DNA of 64,000 bases, from the NCBI GenBank assembly GCA_036971475.1, contig JBAIZL010000005.1, positions 246,083,323 to 246,147,322 on the forward strand, given 5' to 3'. This DNA is from Prosapia bicincta (lineage: Eukaryota; Arthropoda; Insecta; Hemiptera; Cercopidae). Of this stretch, positions 51,881 to 64,000 are shown in pieces; the stretch's first letter is position 1, and each line of letters starts with the position of its first letter. The notes below the pieces were generated by a model. The model saw only the letters and a list, made by a program, of their open reading frames with translations. It was not told the origin of the DNA and made no database searches. Position numbers and translations under genes: made by a program.

Positions 51881-54640
51881 GTATTGAAGAATCCATTCCT
51901 AATGGTCTCGAGTCGTATAGACAAACTGTCGTCAATGTCTGTACTTTCCCCAGAGGAACTAGGTATTGAAGAATCCATTCCTAATGGTCCAAAGTCGTAT
52001 AGAAAACTGTCGACAATGTCTGTACTTTCCCCAGAGGAAATAGGTATTGAAGAATCCATTCCTAATGGTCCAAAGTCGTATAGAAAACTGTCGACAATGT
52101 CTGTACTTTCCCCAGAGGAACTAGGTATTGAAGAATCCATTCCTAATGGTCTCGAGTCGTATAGACAAACTGTCGCCAATGTCTGTACTTTCCCCAGAGG
52201 AACTAGGTATTGAAGAATCCATTCCTAATGGTCCAAAGTCGTATAGAAAACTGTCGACAATGTCTGTACTTTCCCCAGAGGAACTAGGTATTGAAGAATC
52301 CATTCCTAATGGTCTCGAGCCGTATAGACAAACTGTCGCCAATGTCTGTATTTTCCCCAGAGGAACTAGGTATTGAAGAATCCATTCCTAATGGTCCAAA
52401 GTCGTATAGAAAACTGTCGACAATGTCTGTACTTTCCCCAGAGGAACTAGGTATTGAAGAATCCATTCCTAATGGTCTCGAGTCGTATAGACAAACTGTC
52501 GTCAATGTCTGTACTTTCCCCAGAGGAACTAGGTATTGAAGAATCCATTCCTAATGGTCTCGAGTCGTATAGACAAACTGTCGCCAATGTCTGTACTTTC
52601 CCCAGAGGAACTAGGTATTGAAGAATCCATTCCTAATGGTCTCGAGTCGTAAAGACAAACTGTCGTCAATGTCTGTACTTTCCCCAGAGGAACTAGGTAT
52701 TGAAGAATCCATTCCTAATGGTCTCGAGTCGTATAGACAAACTGTCGCCAATGTCTGTACTTTCCCCAGAGGAACTAGGTATTGAAGAATCAATTCCTAA
52801 TGGTCTCGAGCCGTATAGACAAACTGTCGCCAATGTCTGTACTTTCCCCAGAGGAACTAGGTATTGAAGAATCCATTCCTAATGGTCTCGAGTCGTATAG
52901 ACAAACTGTCGTCAATGTCTGTACTTTCCCCAGAGGAACTAGGTATTGAAGAATCCATTCCTAATGGTCTCGAGTCGTATAGACAAACTGTCGACAATGT
53001 CTGTACTTTCCCCAGAGGAACTAGTTATTGAAGAATCCATTCCTAATGGTCTCGAGTCGTATAGACAAACTGTCGCCAATGTGTGTACTTTCCCCAGAGG
53101 AACTAGGTATTGAAGAATCCATTCCTAATGGTCCAAAGTCGTAGAGAAAACTGTCGACAATGTCTGTACTTTCCCCAGAGGAACTAGGTATTGAAGAATC
53201 CATTCCTAATGGTCTCGAGTCGTATAGACAAACTGTCGCCAATGTCTGTACTTTCCCCAGAGGAACTAGGTATTGAAGAATCCATTCCTAATGGTCCAAA
53301 GTCGTATAGGAAACTGTCGAAAATGTCTGTACTTTCCCCAGAGGAACTAGGTATTGAAGAATCCATTTCTAATGGTCTCGAGTCGTATAGACAAACTGTC
53401 GCCAATGTCTGTACTTTCCCCAGAGGAACTAGGTATTGAAGAATCCATTCCTAATGGTCTCGAGTCGTATAGACAAACTGTCGCCAATGTCTGTACTTTC
53501 CCCAGAGGAACTAGGTATTGAAGAATCCATTCCTAATGGTCCAAAGTCGTATAGAAAACTGTCGACAATGTCTGTACTTTCCCCAGAGGAACTAGGTATT
53601 GAAGAATCCATTCCTAATGGTCCAAAGTCGTATAGACAAACTGTCGCCAATGTCTGTACTTTCCCCAGAGGAACTAGGTATTGAAGAATCCATTCCTAAT
53701 GGTCCAAAGTCGTATAGAAAACTGTCGCCAATGTCTGTACTTTCCCCAGAGGAACTAGGTATTGAAGAATCCATTCCTAATGGTCTCGATTCGTATAGAC
53801 AAACTGTCGCCAATGTCTGTACTTTCCCCAGAGGAACTAGGTATTGAAGAATCCATTCCTAATGGTCCAAAGTCGTATAGAAAACTGTCGACAATGTCTG
53901 TACTTTCCCCAGAGGAACTAGGTATTGAAGAATCCATTCCTAATGGTCCAAAGTCGTATAGAAAACTGTCGACAATGTCTGTACTTTCCCCAGAGGAACT
54001 AGGTATTGAAGAATCCATTCCTAATGGTCTCGAGTCGTATAGACAAACTGTCGCCAATGTCTGTATTTTCCCCAGAGGAACTATTTATTGAAGAATCCAT
54101 TCCTAATGGTCCAAAGTCGTATAGAAAACTGACGACAATGTCTGTACTTTCCCCAGAGGAACTAGGTATTGAAGAATCCATTCCTAATGGTCTCGAGTCG
54201 TATAGACAAACTGTCGTCAATGTCTGTACTTTCCCCGGAGGAACTAGGTATTGAAGAATCCATTCCTAATGGTCTCGAGTCGTATAGACAAACTGTCGCC
54301 AATGTCTGTACTTTCCTCAGAGGAACTAGGTATTGAAGAATCCATTCCTAATGGTCTCGAGTCGTAAAGACAAACTGTCGTCAATGTCTATACTTTCCCC
54401 AGAGGAACTAGGTATTGAAGAATCCATTCCTAATGGTCTCGAGTCGTATAGACAAACTGTCGCCAATGTCTCTACTTTCCCCAGAGGAACTAGGTATTGA
54501 AGAATCCATTCCTAATGGTCTCGAGTCGTATAGACAAACTGTCGCCAATGTCTGTACTTTCCCCAGAGGAACTAGGTATTGAAGAATCCATTCCTAATGG
54601 TCTCGAGTCGTATAGACAAACTGTCGCCAATGTCTGTACT

Positions 54641-55710
54641 TTCCGCAGAGGAACTAGGTATTGAAGAATCCATTCCTAATGGTCTCGAGTCGTATAGACA
54701 AACTGTCGCCAATGTCTGTACTTTCCCCAGAGGAACTAGGTATTGAAGAGTCCATTCCTAATGGTCCAAAGTCGTATAGAAAACTGTCGCCAATGTCTGT
54801 ACTTTCCCCAGAGGAACTAGGTATTGAAGAATCAATTCCTAATGGTCTCGAGCCGTATAGACAAACTGTCGTCAATGTCTGTACTTTCCCCAGAGGAACT
54901 AGGTATTGAAGAATCCATTCCTAATGGTCTCGAGTCGTATAGACAAACTGTCGTCAATGTCTGTACTTTCCCCAGAGGAACTAGGTATTGAAGAATCCAT
55001 TCCTAATGGTCCAAAGTCGTATAGAAAACTGTCGCCAATGTCTGTACTTTCCCCAGAGGAACTAGGTATTGAAGAATCCATTCCTAATGGTCACGAGTCG
55101 TATAGACAAACTGTCGACAATGTCTGTACTTTCCCCAGAGGACTTAGGTATTGAAGAATCCATTCCTAATGGTCTCGAGTCGTATAGACAAACTGTCGCC
55201 AATGTCTGTACTTTCCGCAGAGGAACTAGGTATTGAAGAATCCATTCCTAATGGTCTCGAGTCGTATAGACAAACTGTCGCCAATGTCTGTACTTTCCCC
55301 AGAGGAACTAGGTATTGAAGAGTCCATTCCTAATGGTCCAAAGTCGTATAGAAAACTGTCGCCAATGTCTGTACTTTCCCCAGAGGAACTAGGTATTGAA
55401 GAATCAATTCCTAATGGTCTCGAGCCGTATAGACAAACTGTCGTCAATGTCTGTACTTTCCCCAGAGGAACTAGGTATTGAAGAATCCATTCCTAATGGT
55501 CTCGAGTCGTATAGACAAACTGTCGTCAATGTCTGTACTTTCCCCAGAGGAACTAGGTATTGAAGAATCCATTCCTAATGGTCCAAAGTCGTATAGAAAA
55601 CTGTCGCCAATGTCTGTACTTTCCCCAGAGGAACTAGGTATTGAAGAATCCATTCCTAATGGTCACGAGTCGTATAGACAAACTGTCGACAATGTCTGTA
55701 CTTTCCCCAG
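54641..55710 (+). repeat. Tandem 572-bp higher-order repeat (two copies)
   Basis: The rare unit with TTCCGCAGAGG (54641 and 55213) starts two adjacent 7-monomer blocks that also share GAAGAGTCCATT, CGAGCCG and GGTCACGAGTCG. The second block ends near 55710. Confidence 0.88.
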
Positions 55711-58700
55711 AGGAACTAGGTATTCAAGAATCCATTCCTAATGGTCCAAAGTCGTATAGAAAACTGTCGACAATGTCTGTACTTTCCCCAGAGGAACTAG
55801 GTATTGAAGAATCCATTCCTAATGGTCTCGAGTCGTATAGACAAACTGTCGCCAATGTCTGTACTTTCCCCAGAGGAACTAGGTATTGAAGAATCCATTC
55901 CTAATGGTCCAAAGTCGTATAGAAAACTGTCGACAATGTCTGTACTTTCCCCAGAGGAACTAGGTATTGAAGAATCCATTCCTAATGGTCCAAAGTCGTA
56001 TAGACAAACTGTCGCCAATGTCTGTACTTTCCCCAGAGGAACTAGGTATTGAAGAATCCATTCCTAATGGTCCAAAGTCGTATAGAAAACTTTCGACAAT
56101 GTCTGTACTTTCCCCAGAGGAACTAGGTATTGAAGAATCCATTCCTAATGGTCTCGAGTCGTATAGACAAACTGTCGCCAATGTCTGTACTTTCCCCAGA
56201 GGAACTAGGTATTGCAGAATCCATTCCTAATGGTCCAAAGTCGTATAGAAAACTGTCGCCAATGTCTGTACTTTCCCCAGAGGAACTAGGTATTGAAGAA
56301 TCCATTCCTAATGGTCTCGAGTCGTATAGACAAACTGTCGCCAATGTCTGTACTTTCCCCAGAGGAACTAGGTATTGATGAATCCATTCCTAATGGTCCA
56401 AAGTCGTATAGAAAACTGTCGACAATGTCTGTACTTTCCCCAGAGGAACTAGGTATTGAAGAATCCATTCCTAATGGTCTCGAGTCGTATAGACAAATTG
56501 TCGCCAATGTCTGTACTTTCCCCAGAGGAACTAGGTATTGAAGAATCCATTCCTAATGGTCCAAAGTCGTATAGAAAACTGTCGCCAATGTCTGTACTTT
56601 CCCCAGAGGAACTAGGTATTGAAGAATCCATTCCTAATGGTCTCGAATCGTATAGACAAATTGTCGCCAATGTCTGTACTTTCCCCAGAGGAACTAGGTA
56701 TTGAAGAATCCATTCCTAATGGTCCAAAGTCATATAGACAAACTGTCGACAATGTCTGTACTTTCCCCAGAGGAACTAGGTATTGAATAATCCATTCCTA
56801 ATGGTCCAAAGTCGTATAGAAAACTGTCGACAATGTCTGTACTTTCCCCAGAGGAACTAGGTATTGAAGAATCCATTCCTAATGGTCTCGAGTCGTATAG
56901 ACAAACTGTCGCCAATGTCTGTACTTTCCCCAGAGGAACTAGGTATTGAAGAATCCATTCCTAATGGTCCAAAGTCGTATAGAAAACTGTCGACAATGTC
57001 TGTACTTTCCCCAGAGGAACTAGGTATTGAAGAATGCATTCCTAATGGTCTCGAGTCGTATAGACAAACTGTCGCCAATGTCTGTACTTTCCCCAGAGGA
57101 ACTAGGTATTGAAGAATCCATTCCTAATGGTCCAAAGTCGTATAGGAAACTGTCGAAAATGTCTGTACTTTACCCAGAGGAACTAGGTATTGAAGAATCC
57201 ATTCCTAATGGTCTCGAGTCGTATAGACAAACTGTCGCCAATGTCTGTACTTTCCCCAGAGGAACTAGGTATTGAAGAATCCATTCCTAATGGTCCAAAG
57301 TCGTATAGAAAACTGTCGACAATGTCTGTATTTTCCCCAGAGGAACTAGGTATTGAAGAATCCATTCCTAATGGTCTCGAGTCGTATAGTCAAACTGTCG
57401 TCAATGTCTGTACTTTCCCCAGAGGAACTAGGTATTGAAGAATCCATTCCTAATGGTTTCTAGTCGTATAGACAAACTGTCGCCAATGTCTGTACTTTCC
57501 CCAGAGGAACTAGGTATTGAAGAATCCATTCCTAATGGTCTCGAGTCGTAAAGACAAACTGTCGTCAATGTCTGTACTTTCCCCAGAGGAACAAGGTATT
57601 GAAGAATCCATTCCTAATGGTCTCGAGTCGTATAGACAAACTGTCGCCAATGTCAGTACTTTCCCCAGAGGAACTAGGTATTGAATAATCAATTCCTATT
57701 GGTCTCGAGCCGTATAGACAAACTGTCGCCAATGTCTGTACTTTCCCCAGAGGAACTAGGTATTGAAGAATCCATTCCTAATGGTCTCGAGTCGTATAGA
57801 CAAACTGTCGTCAATGTCTGTACTTTCCCCAGAGGAACTAGGTATTGAAGAATCCATTCCTAATGATCTCGAGTCGTATAGACAAACTGTCGTCAATGTC
57901 TGTACTTTCCCCAGAGGAACTAGGTATTGAAGAATCCATTCCTAATGGTCCAAAGTCGTATAGAAAACTGTCGCCAATGTCTGTACTTTCCCCAGAGGAA
58001 CTAGGTATAGAAGAATCCATTCCTAATGGTCTCGAGTCGTATAGACAAACTGTCGACAATGTCTGTACTTTCCCCAGAGGAAATAGGTATTGAAGAATCC
58101 ATTCCTAATGGTCTCGAGTCGTATAGACAAACCTTCGCCAATGTCTGTACTTTCCCCAGAGGAACTAGGTATTGAAGAATCCATTCCTAATGGTCTCGAG
58201 TCGTATAGACAAACTGTCGCCAATGTCTGTACTTTCCCCAGAGGAACTAGGTATTGAAGAATCCATTCCTAATGGTCTCGAGTCGTAAAGACAAACTGTC
58301 GTCAATGTCTGTACTTTCCCCAGAGGAACTAGGTATTGAAGAATCCATTCCTAATGGTCTCGAGTCGTATAGACAAACTGTCGCCAATGTCTCTACTTTC
58401 CCCAGAGGAACTAGGTATTGAAGAATCCATTCCTAATGGTCTCGAGTCGTATAGACAAACTGTCGCCAATGTCTGTACTTTCCCCAGAGGAACTAGGTAT
58501 TGAAGAATCCATTCCTAATGGTCCAAAGTCGTATAGAAAACTGTCGACAATGTCTGTACTTTCCCCAGAGGAACTAGGTATTGAAGAATCCATTCCTAAT
58601 GGTCCAAAGTCGTATAGACAAACTGTCGCCAATGTCTGTACTTTCCCCAGAGGAACTAGGTATTGAAGAATCCATTCCTAATGGTCCAAAGTCGTATAGA

Positions 58701-60124
58701 AAACTGTCAACAATGACTGTACTTTCCCCAGAGGAACTAGGTATTGAAGAATCCATTCCTAATGGTCTCGAGTCGTATAGACAAACTGTCGCCAATGTCT
58801 GTACTTTCCCCAGAGGAACTAGGTATTGTTGAATCCATTCCTAATGGTCCAAAGTCGTATAGAAAACTGTCGCCAATGTCTGTAATTTCCCCAGAGGAAC
58901 TAGGTATTGAAGAATCCATTCCTAATGATCCAAAGTCGTATAGAAAACTGTCGACAATGTCTGTACTTTCCCCAGAGGAACTAGGTATTGAAGAATCCAT
59001 TCCTAATGGTCCAAAGTCGTATAGAAAACTGTCGACAATGTCTGTACTTTCCCCAGAGGAACTAGGTATTGAAGAATCCATTCCTAATGGTCTCGAGTCG
59101 TATAGACAAACTGTCGCCAATGTCTGTACTTTCCCCAGAGGAACTAGGTATTGAAGAATCCGTTCCTAATGGTCCAAAGTCGTATAGGAAACTGTCGAAA
59201 ATGTCTGTACTTTCCCCAGAGGAACTAGGTATTGAAGAATCCATTCCTAATGGTCTCGAGTCGTATAGACAAACTGTCGCCAATGTCTGTACTTTCCCCA
59301 GAGGAACTAGGTATTGAAGAATCCATTCCTAATGGTCCAAAGTCGTATAGAAAACTGTCGACAATGTCTGTACTTTCCCCAGAGGAACTAGGTATTGAAG
59401 AATCCATTCCTAATGGTCTCGAGTCGTATAGACAAACTGTCGACAATGTCTGTACTTTCCCCAGAGGAACTAGGTATTGAAGAATCCATTCCTAATGGTC
59501 TCGAGTCGTATAGACAAACTGTCGCCAATGTCAGTACTTTCCCCAGAGGAACTAGGTATTGAATAATCAATTCCTATTGGTCTCGAGCCGTATAGACAAA
59601 CTGTCGCCAAATGTCTGTACTTTCCCCAGAGGAACTAGGTATTGAAGAATCCATTCCTAATGGTCTCGAGTCGTATAGACAAACTGTCGTCAATGTCTGT
59701 ACTTTCCCCAGAGGAACTAGGTATTGAAGAATCCATTCCTAATGGTCCAAAGTCGTATAGAAAACTGTCGCCAATGTCTGTACTTTCCCCAGAGGAACTA
59801 GGTATTGAAGAATCCATTCCTAATGGTCTCGAGTCGTATAGACAAACTGTCGACAATGTCTGTACTTTCCCCAGAGGAAATAGGTATTGAAGAATCCATT
59901 CCTAATGGTCTCGAGTCGTATAGACAAACTGTCGCCAATGTCTGTACTTTCCCCAGAGGAACTAGGTATTGAAGAATCCATTCCTAATGGTCTCGAGTCG
60001 TATAGACAAACTGTCGCCAATGTCTGTACTTTCCCCAGAGGAACTAGGTATTGAAGAATCCATTCCTAATGGTCCAAAGTCGTATAGAAAACTGTCGACA
60101 ATGTCTGTACTTTCCCCAGAGGAA

Positions 60125-61102
60125 CTAGGTATTGAAGAATCCATTCCTAATGGTCTCGAGTCGTATAGACAAACTGTCGCCAATGTCTGTACTTTCCCCA
60201 GAGGAACTAGGTATTGAAGAATCCATTCCTAATGGTCCAAAGTCGTATAGAAAACTGTCGACAATGTCTGTACTTTCCCCAGAGGAACTAGGTATTGAAG
60301 AATCCATTCCTAATGGTCCAAAGTCGTATAGACAAACTGTCGCCAATGTCTGTACTTTCCCCAGAGTAACTAGGTATTGAAGAATCCATTCCTAATGGTC
60401 CAAAGTCGTATAGAAAACTGTCGACAATGTCTGTACTTTCCCCAGAGGAACTAGGTATTGAAGAATCCATTCCTAATGGTCTCGAGTCGTATAGACAATC
60501 TGTCGCCAATGTCTGGACTTTCCCCAGAGGAACTAGGTATTGAAGAATCCATTCCTAATGGTCCAAAGTCGTATAGAAAACTGTCGACAATGTCTGTACT
60601 TTCCCCAGAGGAACTAGGTATTGAAGAATCCATTCCTAATGGTCTCGAGTCGTATAGACAAACTGTCGCCAATGTCTGTACTTTCCCCAGAGGAACTAGG
60701 TATTGAAGAATCCATTCCTAATGGTCCAAAGTCGTATAGAAAACTGTCGACAATGTCTGTACTTTCCCCAGAGGAACTAGGTATTGAAGAATCCATTCCT
60801 AATGGTCCAAAGTCGTATAGACAAACTGTCGCCAATGTCTGTACTTTCCCCAGAGTAACTAGGTATTGAAGAATCCATTCCTAATGGTCCAAAGTCGTAT
60901 AGAAAACTGTCGACAATGTCTGTACTTTCCCCAGAGGAACTAGGTATTGAAGAATCCACTCCTAATGGTCTCGAGTCGTATAGACAAACTGTCGCCAATG
61001 TCTGGACTTTCCCCAGAGGAACTAGGTATTGAAGAATCCATTCCTAATGGTCCAAAGTCGTATAGAAAACTGTCGACAATGTCTGTACTTTCCCCAGAGG
61101 AA
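60125..61102 (+). repeat. Tandem 489-bp higher-order repeat (two copies)
   Basis: Two adjacent blocks of three A/B dimers (3 x 163 = 489 bp), 60125-60613 and 60614-61102. Each includes the B/A hybrid, CAGAGTAACTAGG and AATGTCTGGAC. The second copy has CCACTCCTAATGG at 60957. Confidence 0.88.
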
Positions 61103-62573
61103 CTAGGTATTGAAGAATCCATTCCTAATGGTCTCGAGTCGTATAGACAAACTGTCGCCAATGTCTGTACTTTCCCCAGAGGAACTAGGTATTGAAGAAT
61201 CCATTCCTAATGGTCCAAAGTCGTATAGAAAACTGTCGACAATGTCTGTACTTTCCCCAGAGGAACTAGGTATTGAAGAATCCATTCCTAATGGTCTCGA
61301 GTCGTATAGACAAACTGTCGCCAATGTCTGTATTTTCCCCAGAGGAACTAGGTATTGAAGAATCCATTCCTAATGGTCCTAAGTCGTATAGAAAACTGTC
61401 GACAATGTCTGTACTTTCCCCAGAGGAACTAGGTATTGAAGAATCCATTCCTAATGGTCTCGAGTCGTATAGACAAACTGTCGTCAATGTCTGTACTTTC
61501 CCCAGAGGAACTAGGTATTGAAGAATCCATTCCTAATGGTCTCGAGTCGTATAGACAAACTGTCGCCAATGTCTGTACTTTCCCCAGAGGAACTAGGTAT
61601 TGAAGAATCCATTCCTAATGGTCTCGAGTCGTATAGACAAACTGTCGCCAATGTCTGGACTTTCCCCAGAGGAACTAGGTATTGAAGAATCCATTCCTAA
61701 TGGTCCAAAGTCGTATAGAAAACTGTCGACAATGTCTGTACTTTCCCCAGAGGAACTAGGTATTGAAGAATCCATTCCTAATGGTCTCGAGTCGTATAGA
61801 CAAACTGTCGCCAATGTCTGTACTTTCCCCAGAGGAACTAGGTATTGAAGAATCCATTCCTAATGGTCCAAAGTCGTATAGAAAACTGTCGACAATGTCT
61901 GTACTTTCCCCAGAGGAACTAGGTATTGCAGAATCCATTCCTAATGGTCTCGAGTCGTATAGACAAACTGTCGTCAATGTCTGTACTTTCCCCAGAGGAA
62001 CTAGGTATTGAAGAATCCATTCCTAATGGTCTCGAGTCGTATAGACAAACTGTCGCCAATGTCTGTACTTTCCCAAGAGGAACTAGGTATTGAAGAATCC
62101 ATTCCTAATGGTCTCGAGTCGTATAGACAAACTGTCGTCAATGTCTGTACTTTCCCCAGAGGAACTAGGTATTGAAGAATCCATTCCTATTGGTCTCGAG
62201 TCGTATAGACAAACTGTCGCCAATGTCTCTACTTTCCCCAGAGGAACTAGGTATTGAAGAATCCATTCCTAATGGTCTCGAGTCGTATAGACAAACTGTC
62301 GCCAATGTCTGTACTTTCCCCAGAGGAACTAGGTATTGAAGAATCCATTCCTAATTTTCTCGAGTCGTATAGACAAACTGTCGTCAATGTCTGTACTTTC
62401 CCCAGAGGAACTAGGTATTGAAGAATCCGTTCCTAATGGTCCAAAGTCGTATAGAAAACTGTCGCCAATGTCTGTACTTTCCCCAGAGTAACTAGGTATT
62501 GAAGAATCCATTCCTAATGGTCTCGAATCGTATAGACAAACTGTCGACAATGTCTGTACTTTCCCCAGAGGAA

Positions 62574-63800
62574 CTAGGTATTGAAGCATCCATTCCTAAT
62601 GGTCTCGAGTCGTATAGACAAACTGTCGCCAATGTCTGTACTTTCCCCAGAGGAACTAGGTATTGAAGAATCCATTCCTAATGGTCCAAAGTCGTATAGA
62701 AAACTGTCGACAATGTCTGTACTTTCCCCAGAGGAACTAGGTATTGAAGAATATATTCCTAATGGTCCAAAGTCGTATAGAAAACTGTCGCCAATGTCTG
62801 TACTTTCCCCAGAGGAACTAGGTATTGAAAAATCCATTCCTAATGATCTCGAGTCGTATAGAAAAACTGTCGTCAATCTCTGTACTTTCCCCAGAGGAAC
62901 TAGGTATTGAAGAATCCATTCCTAATGGTCTCGAGTCGTATAGACAAACTGTCGCCAATGTCTGTACTTTCCCCAGAGGAACTAGGTATTGAAGAATCCA
63001 TTCCTAATGGTCTCGAGTCGTATAGACTAACTGTCGTCAATCTCTGTACTTTCCCCAGAGGAACTAGGTATTGAAGAATCCATTCCTAATGGTCCAAAGT
63101 CGTATAGAAAACTGTCGACAATGTCTGTACTTTCCCCAGAGGAACTAGGTATTGAAGAATCCATTCCTAATGGTTCAAAGTCGTATAGAAAACTGTCGCC
63201 AATGTCTGTACTTTCCCCAGAGGAACTAGGTATTGAAGAATCCATTCCTAATGGTCTCGAGTCGTATAGACTAACTGTCGTCAATCTCTGTACTTTCCCC
63301 AGAGGAACTAGGTATTGAAGAATCCATTCCTAATGGTCTCGAGTCGTTTAGACAAACTGTCGACAATGTCTGTACTTTCCCCAGAGGAACTAGGTATTGA
63401 AGAATCAATTCCTAATGGTCTGAGCCGTATAGACAAACTGTCGCCAATGTCTGTACTTTCCTCAGAGGAACTAGGTATTGAAGAATCCATTCCTAATGGT
63501 CTCGAGTCGTATAGACAAACTGTCGTCAATGTCTGTACTTTCCCCAGAGGAACTAGGTATTGAAGAATCCATTCCTAATGTTCTCGAGTCGTATAGACAA
63601 ACTGTCGTCAATGTCTGTACTTTCCCCAGAGGAACTAGGTATTGAAGAATCCATTCCTAATGGTCCAAAGTCGTATAGAAAACTGTCGCCAATGTCTGTA
63701 CTTTCCCCAGAGGAACTAGGTATTGAAGAATCCATTCCTAATGGTCTCGAGTCGTATAGACAAACTGTCGACAATGTCTGTACTTTCCCCAGAGGAACTA
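62574..63800 (+). repeat. More diverged satellite sub-block
   Basis: Units here carry many variants that are rare or absent elsewhere in the window: GAAGCATCC, AATATATTCC, GAAAAATCC, AGAAAAACTG, AATCTCTGTAC (three times), TAGACTAACTG (twice), GGTTCAAAG, GTCGTTTAG, GGTCTGAGCCG (short deletion) and TTCCTCAGAGG. From about 63,560 to the window edge the units look ordinary again. Confidence 0.8.
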
Positions 63801-64000
63801 GGTATTGAAGAATCCATTCCTAATGGTCTCGAGTCGTATAGACAAACTGTCGCCAATGTCTGTACTATCCCCAGAGGAACTAGGTATTGAAGAATCCATT
63901 CCTAATGGTCTCGAGTCGTATAGACAAACTGTCGCCAATGTCTGTACTTTCCCCAGAGGAACTAGGTATTGAAGAATCCATTCCTAATGGTCCAAAGTCG

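Larger units (their letters stand above)
19957..64000 (+). repeat. Satellite array of 81/82-bp monomers, at least 44 kb
   Basis: About 540 head-to-tail units, all in one orientation and without any inserted element, run to the window edge. Each unit contains AATGTCTGTACTTTCCCC, AGAGGAACTAGGTATTGAAG and AATCCATTCCTAATGGT. Type A (82 bp, about 44% GC) continues CTCGAGTCGTATAG and ends ACAAACTGTCG. Type B (81 bp, about 41% GC) continues CCAAAGTCGTATAG and ends AAAACTGTCG. Type B is usually followed by ACAATG, making TGTCGACA at the join; type A is usually followed by CCAATG or TCAATG. A and B often alternate as a 163-bp dimer. Open frames of 60 to 157 codons occur on both strands because 81 is a multiple of 3, but each 82-bp unit shifts frame, so no protein is called. 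I do not recognise the family. Confidence 0.98.

Noticed and set aside
20353..63808. Hundreds of 60-136 codon frames on both strands, often 82 codons (plus) and 73 codons (minus), starting every 163 bp
   Set aside because: They are the same stop-free stretches of the satellite dimer read again and again. They end where the 82-bp unit shifts frame, overlap on both strands, and match no protein family.
19957..64000. CRISPR-like array
   Set aside because: There is no alternation of short repeats with unique spacers; the whole 81/82-bp unit repeats, in a eukaryotic context with no cas genes.

Overview
This is a eukaryotic, gene-poor window, most likely from an arthropod and probably an insect. 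The reasons are an AT-rich background, degraded hAT and non-LTR retroelement pieces, many microsatellites, CCTAA pentamers (the insect telomere motif is TTAGG), and no bacterial-style gene or operon. I could not identify the species. No intact protein-coding gene, tRNA or rRNA could be supported.

The window has two very different halves. Positions 1 to about 19,956 are AT-rich, mostly non-coding DNA with scattered repeats. These are a decayed CA-rich minisatellite (880-2990) with a clean 28-bp core (2191-2618); a small hAT transposon with perfect 8-bp target duplications and a dead transposase tail (5245-6002); a GC-richer promoter-like patch with a CCAAT box and an RFX-type X-box (about 7780-8130); a foldback element whose inverted ends enclose an 11/12-bp CTACCTAAC-type array (12544-13194); a 156-bp tandem duplication (14391-14702); a LINE reverse-transcriptase tail remnant (16607-16795); a cluster of palindromes separated by TA/CA microsatellites (16932-17658), carrying a hairpin motif that resembles a hammerhead ribozyme; and a TG/GA/CG simple-repeat tract (18914-19245).

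From 19,957 to the end of the window (44,044 bp, about 540 units, open at the right edge) the sequence is one uninterrupted head-to-tail satellite array. It is built from two related monomers. Type A is 82 bp, carries CTCGAG and ends in GACAAACTGTCG. Type B is 81 bp, carries TCCAAAG and ends in GAAAACTGTCG. A and B often alternate as a 163-bp dimer, and blocks of dimers and monomers are copied again as higher-order repeats from 489 bp to about 2.9 kb. Near-identical segments also recur at offsets of 5 to 11 kb. The left boundary of the array is inside the window. Its outermost units are B-like 81-mers with private variants, as expected for an array edge that escapes homogenisation. The many short open frames in the array arise because 81 is a multiple of 3; each 82-bp unit breaks the frame, so I do not call them genes.

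The strongest candidate for something not yet described is this satellite family and its two-monomer, multi-scale organisation. The chromosomal context (centromere, pericentromere or other heterochromatin) cannot be read from the sequence alone. The second candidate is the CTGANGA...GAAA hairpin family in the palindrome cluster, which shows compensatory base changes.
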